This document shows, piece by piece, positions 14,178 through 26,500 of a stretch of 64,000 bases of DNA (position 1 is its first letter; every line of letters begins with the position of its first letter). The stretch is taken from the NCBI GenBank assembly GCA_014529385.2, contig CM043952.1:61520119-61584118 (forward strand), written 5' to 3'. Position numbers and translations under genes: made by a program. Under the pieces are notes generated by a model. That model made no database searches. It saw only the letters and a list, made by a program, of their open reading frames with translations, and was not told the DNA's origin. Source of the stretch: Adiantum capillus-veneris (Eukaryota; Streptophyta; Polypodiopsida; Polypodiales; Pteridaceae).

Positions 14178-14870
14178 GGAATGATGGGAGCAAGTAACAG
14201 AGAAATCTGGAAGCCAAGTCGCAATACATGAAGGTATTTCTATGGAAGGTAATGTGGGGTGCTAAAGATACAGGAGAGAGGGATAGGGCCAGATCGATGC
14301 TTGGGGTGCAAATTAACTAGTGAGGATCTGGCCCATCTATTCATGGAAATGCTTGCCTATCAGAGGCATCGCAAGGAGAATATGCAAGCAGGTACAAAGG
14401 ACATGGAAAATTGGTTTTTTCAAGGCTGATTTATTCCTTGGAGGTAAAAATTTCAGAAGTACTGCCCTCCTCATCAGCACTCAAACTATAAGGTACTTCT
14501 TCTTCCATAATGTATGGCAAACAAGGAACCGCCGGGTGTTCGAAGGAGATCCTGAGGTGGCGAGCTTTGCAGAGATTATACAAGAAAGCAAAGTGCTAAT
14601 ATGGACGCTCGGGCGAAAGCAAAATTTGAAAGATTGTTCTAGGACTACTCATGCCTTGTTGTCAAAACAGACGGTAAGTAAAGCCTAGGAACTTTGTTCA
14701 AATTCGGTGGTGAAAGGCCTTACTACGAGGCGGCAAACATCCAGCTTGTAAACTTTTGCACCTCAAGGCTCGATACGAGCTTGAGGTTGGTTTTGTAATA
14801 CAGTCACGAATTGTGAGTGTATCAGTATAATACACTCACAAATTGTGAGTTTTTCTATAATAAGAAAAAA
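14178..14870 (+). mobile_element. LINE copy e, with RT zinc-finger region
   Basis: This copy extends further 5' than the others. It shows SQYMKVFLWKVMWGAKDTGE and RCLGCKLTSEDLAHLFMEML, the zf-RVT pattern (C-x2-C ... H), then HNVWQTRNRRVFEGDPEVAS and FAEIIQESKVLIWTLG in shifted frames. The 3' end has two nested copies of the terminal palindrome (CACTCACAAATTGTGAGT type) and an A-rich tail. Removing copy d appears to rejoin this element to 13600-13709, so copy d probably inserted into copy e. Confidence 0.72.
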
Positions 14871-15468
14871 GACAAAAACTCTTTTTCAAGTGGGGAGACA
14901 ATGTTCTTTTGGGAGATGACACCCTAAGGGCAGCTAACAGATAAGGGATTATATATGGGAGAAGCCTATATACTATAGGAGGGTTGGGTGGTGATTTGCC
15001 AAGCAGTCTCTAGCCTAGAAGGTTTTTCAATTGCTCAAAGGAGCCACTCAAGGGTCTCGACAATGACGATGCCCTAGTCGATGGCCTTACATGTTTTTCA
15101 TTGAATGTATTTTTGAGAGGTGAAGTTGCATTAAAAGTAACTCGTGCCAAGAAAATTCTACTAGGTGTGCACAAATGTTTTATTAATGGGTACGACTCTA
15201 GTAGCATGCCACGTGTCTTTACAAGTGTAAACAGTCAAGTGGAATTTGGGAGGCCTACCTGCAAGGAGTTCATGAGCCGTTAGACCGATAGTGTGGTTTC
15301 TAGGATGTGAAGAGGCAACATACAAACAGAGAAAGAGAGGGGGAGTCCTTAGGGGACTTGTAGTGCAGAAACCTCTACCGGCAGTGATTAACTACGAAGA
15401 AGGAGGAAGTTTGCACCCTTGGTCACCTGCTTTGGTAGTTAGTTATCAGGTCGCATAAACTTTTCCAG
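14871..15468. other. Unassigned region
   Basis: Only short open frames without recognisable motifs. Confidence 0.4.

Positions 15469-15516
<48 letters not shown>
15469..15516. repeat. (CT)n(CA)n microsatellite
   Basis: CT tract followed immediately by a CA tract, upstream of the first PPR pseudogene unit. Confidence 0.93.
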
Positions 15517-15518
<2 letters not shown>

Positions 15519-15568
15519 TATCCTATTTCTTTCTTCCCTAATGATCTCTCTAATACACAGTCACCCAG

Positions 15569-16065
15569 ATCAGCAATTCAGCCCTGCATTTTCAGGGTTC
15601 ATCCCTTTCCCTCACCGGAACTCGCCTACTTCTACACCGCTAGCGCTTCTGATGCAACCCAAACCCTTGACAACCCATTGAGCCCCTCCTCGACCATTTC
15701 CTTGCCGCAGTGAGTGCTCCCAATTTGATGTCACTTCATTAAGATCTACGTTCTTAGCCATGCAGTATGCAACAAATTGGCTGCGCTTTTGTGGCCAGCT
15801 TTCAGCCTTTGTTCCCTCTCACATTTGGAGTGCAAATCAGCCCCATATCTACCCTTTGGCTTCAGTAACATCTCATCGAGACGGATCCAAAGGTGCATAA
15901 AATCATCGTGGACGTGCTTCATTTTAAGAGTTATCGCGGTGACATTCCTCATTCAAGTCAGTAGTCTCTCTTGAGGTATTGCATGTGTGTGCATTCCATA
16001 CCGCATCGGCAACGGTGTGGGGGTCTCTTGAGAGGGCTGGTTGGGACCCAATGTGGTGTCATTCT

Positions 16066-16147
<82 letters not shown>

Positions 16148-17880
16148 TACACACACACACACACACATCTCTACCTCTCTCTCTCTCATTCCCTCTCTTC
16201 AAGAAATAAAAGGAACCATATCTCATGCTATGTTCTAATCATCAATGCAAGGAAAGAAGTAAAGATTTGTGGAAGTGTAAAGTATAGATCATCACCATCT
16301 CAATTTTCTTTCACCTGACACAAAAGAATTCACAATCATTTTGTTAGTGAGGGGTTGGTAAAAGAAAACTTCCTGCTTGGAAATGCCCTGGTCCACACGT
16401 ATGCCGAATGTGATGTAATTCAAAAAGCACAGATAGTGCTTGAGGAACTATGTGTTTGGGATGTTGTCTCTGCAAATTCATTGGTTAAAGGGTATGCAAA
16501 GTGGAGGCAAGGCCAACAATCTTTGGGCTGTTTTTAGCGGATGCGAAGCGAGGGCATCTCTCTAGATGCAATCACTTATGCTTGCATCTTGAAGGCATGT
16601 GGCACCACTCAAGATGCTAATCGGGGAAAAAGGATTCATGATAATATTGTTGGTCTGGAAGAAAACGTAAATGAAATCTACGCTTTCGTCTTAAAGGCAT
16701 GTGACACTACACAAGACACTGACATGAGCAAAAGAATTCACGATCATATTGTAAGTCAGGGGCTATTGAAAGAGAACATCGTACTTGGCAATACCTTGGT
16801 CAAGATGTATGCTAGATGTCATCTACTTTAGAAAGCCTAAAAAGTGCTTGAAGTGCTGCCTATCCGAGAAGCCCTCTCTTGGAGATTTTTAATTGCAAGA
16901 TACGCCCAACAGTGTCGGCAAGGCTTAGAAGCCTTGGACTGTTTTTAGAGGATGCAAAGTGAGGACATCTCTCTAGATTCAATTACCTGTATTTTGAAGG
17001 CATGTGGCACTACGCAAGACACTAATACTGGCAAAAAAAATCACGATGATATTATTAGTCAAGGGCTATTGAAAGAAAATGTCGTGCTTTCCAAGTGAAT
17101 GTCAAATGTGGTGAAATAATTGAAAGTGCTTGAGGAGCTACGTGTCCAACATGTTGTCTCTTGGACCTTATTCATTACACAATATGCCCTAAGAGAGGCA
17201 AGGCTAGGAAATCTTGGTTGATTTCAACGGATGCCAAGTGAGGGCATCTCTCCAAATGCAATCACTTACGCTTGCATCTTGAAGGCGTGTGGCACCACTC
17301 AACATGCTGATCCGGGAAAAACAATTCATGATGCTATTGTTAGTTAGGGGTTGTTCAAAGAAAACATGGATGAAATCACTTAGGCTTTCAACTTGAATGC
17401 CTGTGGCACTACGCAATACACCAATATGGGCAAAAGAATTCATGATCATATTGCTAGGCAAGGGATGTTGAGAGAAAACATCGTGCTTCGCAATGCCCTG
17501 GTCAACATGCCTTGAAAATGCAAGCGTAGGTAATTCCCTATGGAGAGATAACCTCCAGGATGTTTTCTCTTGAAATTCATTGATTGCAAGATATGGGGGG
17601 AAAGTCTAGGAAGCTCTAGGCCGTTTTGAGTGGATGCAAAGCGAGGGCATCTCTCCAGATGCAACCACTTACGCTTGCATCTTGAAAGAGTGTGGCACCA
17701 CTCAAGATGTTGATCCTGGCAAACAAATTCATGATGATATTGTTACCCTCCGGCTCTTGAGAGAAAATGGCATGCTTGCCAATGCCTTGATCGCCATGTG
17801 TGCCAAATGTGGTGTACTTCAGAAAGCACAAAAAGTGCTCGACGACCAACTGTGTGGCATTTTACCACTCCACCACTAGC
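15569..17880 (+). pseudogene. PPR pseudogene, tandem unit 1
   Basis: The unit begins with a 5' leader shared with unit 2 (GATCAGCAATTCA at 15569 and about 17892), includes a (TC)n(AC)n tract (16069-16168) and continues into PPR-coding sequence from about 16355. Modules such as GISLDAITYACILKACGTTQ, GKRIHDNIV, LVKMYARC and AQKVL recur about every 100 codons on the plus strand. These are PLS-type plant pentatricopeptide repeats, which bind organelle RNA in a base-specific way. The frame is broken by many stops and shifts and the longest clean stretch is under 100 codons. No E or DYW domain is visible. Not functional as a protein. Confidence 0.85.
16069..16168. repeat. Compound (TC)n(AC)n microsatellite
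   Basis: TC tract (16069-16128) followed by an interrupted AC tract to 16168, inside the leader of PPR unit 1. The matching place in unit 2 has only a TC tract (about 18391-18445). Confidence 0.95.
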
Positions 17881-17888
17881 AATTGCTC

Positions 17889-18383
17889 GGATCAGCAATT
17901 CATCCCTGCATTTTCAGATTTCAGCCCTTTCCCTCATGGAAACTCCCCTAAATCTGTCACCGCTAGAGGTTTTGTTGCAACCCAAACCATGGGCAACCCA
18001 TTGAGCCTCTCCTCGGCCATTTCCTCGCTGCATCAAGTGCTCCCATTGCTCCCCATCATCTGCTTCATCAAGATCTACGTTTTCAGCCGTGATTTACGCA
18101 ACAGATTGGCTGCATTTTTGCAGCCAACTTTCAACCCTTGTTTCCTCTCACATCAGGAACGCAAATCATACCCCACATCTACCCCTTGGTGGCCTTCAAC
18201 AACCCCTCATTGAGATGGATACAAAAGTGCATCAAATCAGCATGGAGGTGCTTTATTTTGAAGAGTTACTATAGCGACATTCCCCATTCAAATCTCTCTT
18301 GAGGTATTGCATGTATGTACATATTATACTGCATCGACAACCGTGTGGGGGGGCCTTGAGAAGGTTGGTGGCACCCTATCTGG

Positions 18384-18449
<66 letters not shown>

Positions 18450-21400
18450 CACATCTCTACCTCTCTCTCTCATTCCCTCTCTTCGGGGAAATAAAACGAC
18501 CATCTCTCATGCTAAGTTCCAATCATCAACGCAAGGAAATAAATAAAGATTTATGTAAGTGTAAAGTCTAGATCTTCACTGTTTCGCTGCACTTAACAAA
18601 AGAATTCACGATCATATTGTTAGTGAGGTTGTTGAAAGAAAACTTCCTACTTAGCGATGACATGGTCCATACGTATGCCAAATGTGGTGTACTTCAAAAA
18701 GCACACATAGTGCTCAAGGAGCTACGCGTCTGGGACATTGTCTCTAAAAATTCATTGGTTAAAGGATATTCCAAATGGAGGCAAAGCCAAAAATTTCTTG
18801 GCTATTTTCAGAGGACGCAAAGGAGGGCATCTCTCCAAAGGCGATCACTTATGCTTGCATCTTGAAGGTGTGTGGCACCACTCAAGGTGTTGATCCGGGC
18901 AAAAGAATTCACAATGATATTGTTGGTGTGAAAGAAAAGATAAATGAAATCTACACTTTTGTCGTAAAGGCTTGTGGCACTATGCAAGACACCAACATGC
19001 GCAAAAGAATTCATGATCATATTGTTACTCGAAAGAGAATATCGTACTTGGAATACCTTGGTCAAGATGTATGCAAGATGTCATCTACTTTAGAGATCCT
19101 AAAAGTGCTTGAAGAGCTGCCTATCCAAGAAGCCCTCTCTTGTAGATTTTTGATTGCAAGATATGCCCAACAGCGCCAGTAGGGCCAAGAAGCCTTGGGC
19201 TTTTTTCAAAGGATGCAAAATGAGGGCATCTCTCTAGATGCAATTACCTACGCTTGTATTTTGAAGGCATGTGGCACTACGCAAGACATTGATATTGGCA
19301 ACAAAATTCATGACAATGTTGTTAATCAGGGGCTATTGAAAGAAAATGTCATACTCTTAATGCCTTGATCGACGTGTATGTCAAATGTGGTCCACTTCAA
19401 AAAGCACAGAAAGTGCTTGAGGATGTGTCCAACATGTTTTCTCTTGAACTTCATTCATTGCACGATATTCCTAACAAGTGCAAGGCCAGGAAGCTCTGGG
19501 CTGATTTCAACAGATGCAAAGCAAGGGCATCTCTCCAGATGCAATCACTTAAGCTTGCATCTTGAAGGCATGTGACACCACTCAAGATGTTAATCCGAGC
19601 AAAAGAATTCACGATGATATTGTTAGTCAAGGGCTATTGAAAGAAAACGCGGATGAAGACACTTACACTTTCAACTTGAACGCATGTGCCACTACACAAT
19701 ACACCAATATGGGCAAAAGAATTCACGATCATATTGTTAGTCAAGGGCTATTGAGAGAAAACATTGTGCTTTGCAATGCCCTGATGAACATGTATACCAA
19801 ATGTTGTTTACTTCAGAAATTACAAAAAGTACTTGAGGAGTTGCCTATCCCATATGCCCTCTCTTGGAGTGCTATGATTGCGCGATATATGCCCACTAGG
19901 GAAATGCCAGGAAGCTCAGGGTTTTTTGCAAAGGATGCAAAGTGAGGCTATCTCTCCATAGGGAATTACCTACGCTTGCATTTTGAAGGCATGTGGCACT
20001 ACGCAAGACATTGATATCAGTAAAAGAATTCACAATGACATTATTAGTTAGAAGCTGTTAAAACAAAATTTCATGCTTGGAAAAGCACAAAAAGTGCTTT
20101 AGGAGCTATCTATCAAAGATGTTGTCTCTTGAAAAACCTACGCTTGTATTTTAAAGTCATGTGAAACAACGCAAGACAGGGATATCAAAATAACAATTCA
20201 TGATGATAATGTCAGTAAGGGGCTATTGAAAGGAAACATCGTGCTTAGCAATGCCTTGGTAGACATGAATGCTAAATGAGGTGTACTTCAGAAATCACAA
20301 ATAGTTCTCAAGGAGCTACGTATTCCGGATGTTGTCTCTTCAAATTCAATGGTTAAAGGATATGCCAAACGGAGACAAGACGAGCAAGCTCTAGGATCAC
20401 TTTTGCTTGCATCTTGAAGGCGTGTGGCACCACTCAAGATGCTACTCCAGGCAAAAGAATTCACGTTGATATTGTTGGTTAGGGATTGCTAAAAGAAAAC
20501 TTAAATGAAATCTACGCTTTTGTCTTAAAGGCATGTGGCACTCAGCAAGACACTGACATGAGCAAAACAATTCATGATCATATTGTTAGTCAGGAGCCAT
20601 TGAAAGAGAACATCATGCTTCGCAATGCTTTCTTTCGTTGAGATGTATGCCAGATGCCTACTTTAGAAAGCCTAAAAAGTGCTTGAAGAGATGCCTATCC
20701 AGGAAGCCCTCTCTTGGAGATTTTTGATTGTGGGATATGCCCAACAGGGGCAGGGGCACGGCAAGAAAGCCTTGGGTTGTTTTTAGAGGACGTGATTACC
20801 TATGCTTGCATTTTATAGGCATGTGGCACTACGCAAGACATTGTTATGGGCAAAATAATTCACAACGATATTGCTAGTTAAGGGCTATTGAAAGAAAAGG
20901 TGTTGCTTGCCAATGCCTTAGTTGACATGTATGTCAAATGTAGTGCACTTTAGAAAGCAGAGAGAGTGCTTGAGTAGCTACGTGTCCAGCATGTTGTCGA
21001 TATGGCCATAAAGACTTTAAAATAACATTTCTTTCTCACACAAACATTAAAAACATAATGCCTAGCATTGCCTTGGTTGACATGTATGCCAAATGTGGTG
21101 CACTTTATAGAGAACAAAAAGTGCTTGGAGAGTTGCCTGTCCGGGATGTCATCTTTTGGAGTGCATTGATTTTTGGTGTCCAACATGGGCAACGCCATCA
21201 GCTTTGGGATATTTTCAGTAAATATACTAACCAAGAGCATCTCCCTAGTTGCAATCACCTATGCTTGCATCTTGAAGACGTGTGACACACAATACAAAAT
21301 GTTGATATGTCCAAAAGAATTCTCAACTGAAATCATTTGTACTTTGGTCTTGTGCATAGGTCAATATGGCCCTTACATAACATTTCATTCATTTCTCTCT

Positions 21401-21540
21401 CACACAAACATTAAAAACATAATGCTTAGCATTGCCTTGGTGGGCATGTATGCCAAATGTGGTGCACTTTACAATGCATAAAAAGTGCTTTGGGAGCTTC
21501 TATTCGAGATCACCTATGCATGCATTTTGAAGACGTGTGA
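17889..21540 (+). pseudogene. PPR pseudogene, tandem unit 2 and downstream modules
   Basis: It repeats the unit 1 leader about 2.3 kb downstream, including the 'tgcatgt.tgt' segment (15980 and 18307) and a TC tract (about 18391-18445). A possible start, MGNPLSLSSAISS, lies at 17991. PPR modules run from about 18617 to 21540 (ITYACILKVCGTTQ, GKRIHDHIVSQGLLRENIVL, ALMNMYTKC, LQKLQKVLEELPI, LSWSAMIARY), so this copy is longer than unit 1. The best clean stretch is 127 codons at 19562-19945. Frameshifts and stops are frequent throughout. No E/DYW editing domain is seen. Confidence 0.85.
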
Positions 21541-21687
21541 CACCATGCAAAACCTTGATATGTACAAAAGAACTCTAAAAAAACGTTGATATGAGCAAGA
21601 CGTTGATATTTACCAAAGTTTTTCAAAAAGAACCAAGGCTTTGATATTTACAAAAGAATGATCAACAAAACAACACAATTATGTTCG

Positions 21688-21726
<39 letters not shown>

Positions 21727-21973
21727 ACATAATCACAAAGAATAAGCCAAAGGGCTTACTTGCAACGCTTGGTGGCTCCAAAGAACTTTCACAGCTTGCA
21801 ATACAGCTCATGATGCAACTCTGATGCAATGCAACCTGCTTCACCTTTGAGGGCTCCGCTTCAATTGTCGGCAATGACACCATGTATTGGATTCACCTTC
21901 AAGGACTCCGCTTGAACTGTTTGCAATGGCACCGCGTGGAGAGAGAGAGAGAGAGAGGGGGGGGGGGGGGGGG
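21541..21973. repeat. Decayed PPR edge, (TC)n, (GA)n and poly-G tracts
   Basis: Short echoes of the PPR module ('gttgatatgagcaagac') are followed by a TC tract (21693-21725), a GA tract (about 21938-21956) and a run of about 17 G (21957-21973). No gene. Confidence 0.7.
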
Positions 21974-22039
21974 CGTGAGAGAATGCAGCTGGAGAAGGCT
22001 TGCAAGGGAGAAAGCGGCACAAGATGTGTATGCACTGTA

Positions 22040-23279
22040 ATAGAACAGCGGACACATCATGTATGTGGCAAGTTTTGGCAAAATCTAAAAGGCAAGCGCG
22101 TTGAGAGCTTTGGTGACTTGACTCTTGAGGATATGTATATGCATTGCAAGAACCTCTATGAGCAACCCAATGTTGATAAGATGGAGTGTTGTAGCTCTCT
22201 TCCGTTTATGCCTCCCTTCTTTACCATTGAAGATGTATGCCGCGCACTTGAGAAATTTGCTACTCGCAAGGCAGGGGACCTTCAAGGTGTCAAGGCGGAA
22301 ATGATTAAATGGACAAGCAAGAAAACACGATATTGGATATACGAGATGTGTAACCTTGCACTTCATCATGGCATGCCTCATGATTGGAGTGAAAATTGGA
22401 TCAAACCTTTGCACAAAGGAGGAGATATAAACAATGTGAACAACTATCACACTATAATGGTTGGTTCTTTGATGGCAAAGTTATTTGGATATATCATGGA
22501 GATGAAGGTAAGTGAATGGGCTGAAAAGAATGGAAAATGTGCGCTTGGCAAAGCAAGTTTTTGAAAGCATCATAGCACTATTGATCACTTGTCACTCTTC
22601 GAGTTCTTATGGAAGCGTCTCGATTGAAAAGAAAAAAGTTGTATTGTTGCTTTGTGGATTTCAAGAAAGCTTTTGACATGGTACCGTGAGGAAATCTTTG
22701 GAGACGTATGCAAAGCCTTCAAGTGCCGAGAGAATTTATGCATGCAGTCTTTCGCATCTGCCAAAAAGTGATATGTCGACTATGTATGGAAGATGGAATT
22801 TCAAAATTTTTTGCAAGCACCATTGGTGTCAAACAAAGGATGCCCACTTTCCCCAACCCTCTTTGGGCTACTCATTGATGAATTGGACTGCATGGTTCTT
22901 GATTTTATGCAGCAAGAAGGCATATAGAGGTTAAGATCGGAAATGTGGTGATCATGCTTTTGCTTTATGCCAATGATGTAGTGCTCTTGGCACATACCTT
23001 AGAAGATGCACAAAAGCTTATGAGTGTCTTGGAACGCTTTTGCCTACATAGCAGACTGATTGTGAATGGATCCAAAACCAAGGTTATGCTTGTAAAGACC
23101 CTCATGAAGAAAATCCATGCATTGTATACAACAATGAGCAACTTGAAGTGGTAGATCACTTCAAGTACCTTGGCCTTGAGGTTCCATCCAATCGTAAATG
23201 GAAGGATGTGCAATGCGTCGCTTGGAAGCCAGAAAGAGGGCTTATTATGCATTTGAGAACATGTGCAATGTCTTAAAAA
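22040..23279 (+). pseudogene. LINE reverse transcriptase, decayed and truncated
   Basis: The first frame (to 22563) reads FATRKAGDLQGVKAEMIKW, GMPHDWSENWIKPLHKGGD, NNYHTIMVGSLMAKLFGYIM. Later pieces in other frames give KHHSTIDHL, CFVDFKKAFDM, STIGVKQ and IGNVVIMLLLYANDVVLLAH, then the thumb-like EDAQKLMSVLERFC. The order is that of a LINE RT: fingers, palm motif A (FVDFKKAFD) and motif C. Motif C reads Y-A-N-D instead of Y-A-D-D, so a catalytic aspartate is gone. At least three frameshifts and several stops are present, and homology ends abruptly near 23279. It appears to be a different LINE clade from the copies at 7.5-15 kb. Confidence 0.85.
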
Positions 23280-23356
23280 CTAATATCTAACCAACCCAAA
23301 TGATTTTCTCATATTAAACTCATCACTTAATGTGGGAGAATAAACGGGAACAAGGG

Positions 23357-24703
23357 TTAACACTAGGTTGGTAACCTAACAGGACATAAAAGTGTCCTTT
23401 CAGGGTTTTGAAAAAAACCTCCAAAACCATAGTAGATCCACTCATTTTGTAAAATCCTTTCATGAGGTTATAGTTCAAGGCCTACTTCACATGGAAAAAA
23501 TAAGAAACTTGTAAAATTTCTCATCTTTTGGTCACACCAAGCCTCCAAAGTTGATGGACCAGTACATTTTCATCAAAACAGTCATTTCTTATGTTTTGTT
23601 GCATAAAAATAAGATTAGGGATTTTTCTAGGACTTGAGATAAATTCCCTAGTTAACTTCAATGGGTTGGTGATCAGAACATATGATTGCTTCTCACTCAC
23701 TATTTTTTGTTTTTCCAAAAGAAATAGGTACAAAAAAGTTGAATTTTTACCATTCTGCAAACCTACCATCAAAGTTTCTATAGCCACGCTCAATACAAAT
23801 AATATATGCATGTTTTCTTAGTTTCCTATTGTCCTTTAGGTTCATAAGGAGCCATGGAGCATGTCAAAAGAATAATACATATCTTACTAAGGGGAATCTT
23901 GGGGACAAAGATGAAGTGCTAAATACAGCAAACATGAAAAAACTAGGTTCAACATTATGAGTTGTAGAATCCCATAGAAACTATTCAATATCTAGCCAAA
24001 TTTGATCCTTATGACTAGATATGGTTACTACCTACAAAATTCATGTAGTTGTCACAACAAACTAACAATATTGAAAAAGCTATACTTGATATACTAGAAT
24101 GTTTCGTTTTCTTCTATAATTGAAAAAATCAACCATCCTTGTCTACTATGCAAAATAGGGTATTAGGCGCCCCAAAACTCAAGGAATATTAGCTTTATGT
24201 TACAATATGCGACATAGAAAATCAAAACTGCATTTGGATATCATGAAAGCCACCAAAAAAATCATAGAAGAGCTAAAATTGGCTAAAAAACAGGATTTGA
24301 CAATTTTTGTAATTTGGTCATAACTTACAACTTTAACATTTATTTCTCCCTAGAAGCATTAGGACATGTTGAGGACTACTGAAGATAGTTCTCTAGCATT
24401 ATAGACCTCACAAACATGAATTCTAGAGTGGTATAGTTGCAAAAAGTTGAAAAAAGCCAAAAACAGGACCCGTTTTTTCACACAGTTTAGGTTGTGAAAT
24501 GTTGTGCAAGGACAAGGTTAAAGATGGAATTGATATTCCAAAAAAATGTCAAGTTTTTTTCAGCTCATGAGACAACTTTCTAGACAGATAGCACCTCACA
24601 ATCCATTTTGAAACTCTTGACATAATTCAAGGAAAATGGTCACTTAACAGGACATAAAAGTGTCCCAGGACATAAAAGTGTCCCATTACCAACCTAGTGT
24701 TAA
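23357..24703. mobile_element. TTAA-flanked non-coding DNA transposon with 14-bp TIRs
   Basis: CACTAGGTTGGTAA (23361-23374) and its exact reverse complement (24686-24699) bound about 1.34 kb, each flanked by TTAA (23357-23360 and 24700-24703). A subterminal 17-mer AGGACATAAAAGTGTCC, itself an inverted repeat, occurs once near the left end (23381-23397) and twice in tandem near the right end (about 24651-24684). The interior is AT-rich with no transposase, so it would be non-autonomous. TTAA duplications with short TIRs are the hallmark of piggyBac-type elements; a CACTA-like terminus with a chance 4-bp match is the alternative. Confidence 0.68.
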
Positions 24704-24849
24704 GATATAGACATGTGCTTATAGATCTATCTCAACACGGGGCCAATGGTAAAGAAGCTAACCAATGGATCATAAGACCTTAGGGTTAGCTTCATTGAAG
24801 ACCTCCAATAATGTGTGTAAAAGTCCTTTGACCTTAGGTAAGCTAGGGC
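24704..24849. other. Unassigned flank
   Basis: No recognisable feature. Confidence 0.4.
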
Positions 24850-25100
24850 TGAGCTTGAGGCGCGGAAACCCGACCCAGCTCGAGGTGCTTGTCCTGCTTG
24901 TCATGCCTGATGACTAAGGTGCTTGAGGTGCTTGATGATTGAGGTGCTTGAGATGCTTGAGGTGCTTAATGATTGAGATGCTTGAGGTGCTTGACATGCT
25001 TGAGATGTTAGGGTTGCACTTGAGGTGAGAACCCAGCCCAAGCTTAAAGTGCTTAAGGGCCAAGCTTGTGGTGGGAACTGGGCCTATGCATGAGGGGTTG
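24850..25100. repeat. GAGGTGCTT(GA) minisatellite
   Basis: GAGGTGCTTGA and variants (GAGATGCTTGA, GATGATTGAGGTGCTTGA) repeat irregularly about a dozen times, with the variant 'gtgagaacccagcccaagctt' at both edges. No open frame of note. Confidence 0.8.
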
Positions 25101-26272
25101 AGGTGTCAAAAAGTCAAAGATTCAATCCTTACAAGGAGGGGGCGAGCCCTACATGAGGGGGGATGAGAGAGAACACCCACACACTCACACAAGGCATGCA
25201 TGGTACAAAGAAAGCAAAAGAGACACTTGTCAAGTTCCTCCTCATGTTGCCCTCATTGTGTGCCTGAAGCCTATTGGTTGGCCACCCAAGGGGTCCAATG
25301 ATACTTTAGGAGATTTAATTAATTGATTTTGAATTTATCTAGCCCTCTCTCTCAAAAGGGAAAGGGGGGACACTTGTCTCAAGGCTACCCTTGCTGCTTG
25401 TAATGCCTCCTGCTTATGATTGGCTAGGTCTGGAGGGGTCCAATGAGCTTCAAGCATGAGCTACAAGGGGGGGTCAACCCAAGCAAGCTAGGGGGTTGCT
25501 TAGGGGGTATACTCACCCACACACACTCACAAACACTCTCATTGTGTGCTAGGCAAGGTGCAAGAGCTCCATCTCCTTCTCCAAGCTCCTTGAGAAGTTG
25601 AGAGCCTACACCAACACTCTTGGCTATGGAATGCAAATCCAGCCAAGAGCTATGCTTCAATGCTTAAGCTTTCCATCTTCTCCATCTTCATTACTATGCT
25701 ATTATGTATGCTAAGCAAGAAGAGTGATGATAAGTGAGGAATTATTTCTTTCTCCTATGGAATAATTCTTCTTCCTCTTCCCTACCCTCATTCCCTTCTA
25801 GCTCTCTCCACCTTCGAAGGTGTTGGAGGTCTTGGGACTGAGGCTTGGGATAGTTAATGCTTTCCACAAAGTGCATGTTATGCTTATTGCAAGAAGGCTA
25901 ATGGTTTATTGCAAGTAGATTAGTTACTTAATGCAAGTAGATTAATTGTATTGCAAGGTAGATTAATTGTTGCTTTAGGCACAAGTTGATGCATAAAAGT
26001 ATACATCTTCATGCACTCAAATGATTTAGGGAACACAAAGACTAATGATGTTCACGAGTTCTTGACTGTTTTCAAGCTAAGATTGATTGTTGATATTATG
26101 CAAAATCTTGGTGTATGAAGCTTCCATCTCCATACTGCCAAAGAGGTTTCAAGGAACACAAAGATTGTATTGTACCAAGTCTCTTTTAATGAGAGAATCT
26201 ATAATACAAATGCCTTTTGGAGGGGGGACCGGCTCCACATAAATCCGGTCCTCAACTATTGTCATATTCTCT

Positions 26273-26277
<5 letters not shown>
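25101..26277. other. Unassigned; probably includes part of a 5' LTR
   Basis: No gene. The 'gcaagtagattaatt' motif repeats loosely three times at about 25910-25970. The right part leads into the LTR end and primer-binding site at 26488, so some of it is likely LTR, but I could not find its start or a 3' partner. Confidence 0.4.

Positions 26278-26341
<64 letters not shown>
26278..26341. repeat. (TC)n microsatellite
   Basis: Uninterrupted TC tract of about 62 bases, within the presumed 5' LTR of the plus-strand gypsy element. Confidence 0.95.
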
Positions 26342-26343
<2 letters not shown>

Positions 26344-26487
26344 AAGGTATTGCTCATGCATAGTTAATTAAGTGTTATGATTAAGTTGCTACTACCAATT
26401 AAGTCCACCATCTATGCTCTCAAAGTTGCTCACTCTAATTCTCTTAATTCCGCTATTCTCTAAGTTCATAGGCCATTTCCATTACAT

Positions 26488-26500
26488 TGGTATCAGAGCA
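26488..26500 (+). promoter_or_regulatory. tRNA-iMet primer-binding site of plus-strand Ty3/gypsy element
   Basis: TGGTATCAGAGCA matches the complement of the initiator tRNA-Met 3' end. It follows an LTR-like end ...CCATTACA (to 26486) and lies about 400 bases before the gag start. It therefore primes minus-strand synthesis of the element whose gag begins at 26902. Confidence 0.75.

Noticed and set aside
17991-18213. Organellar-targeting N-terminus of a live PPR gene
   Set aside because: A start and a plausible leader are present, but the downstream PPR frames are broken many times and the matching leader in unit 1 has lost the start.
23361-24699. CACTA (En/Spm) transposon because ends start CACTA
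   Set aside because: CACTA elements make 3-bp direct duplications; here the 3-bp flanks (TAA and TTA) do not match, whereas TTAA matches on both sides.
24850-25100. CRISPR-like array at the GAGGTGCTT repeat
   Set aside because: Units are short, adjacent and without unique spacers; it is a minisatellite in a eukaryotic genome.
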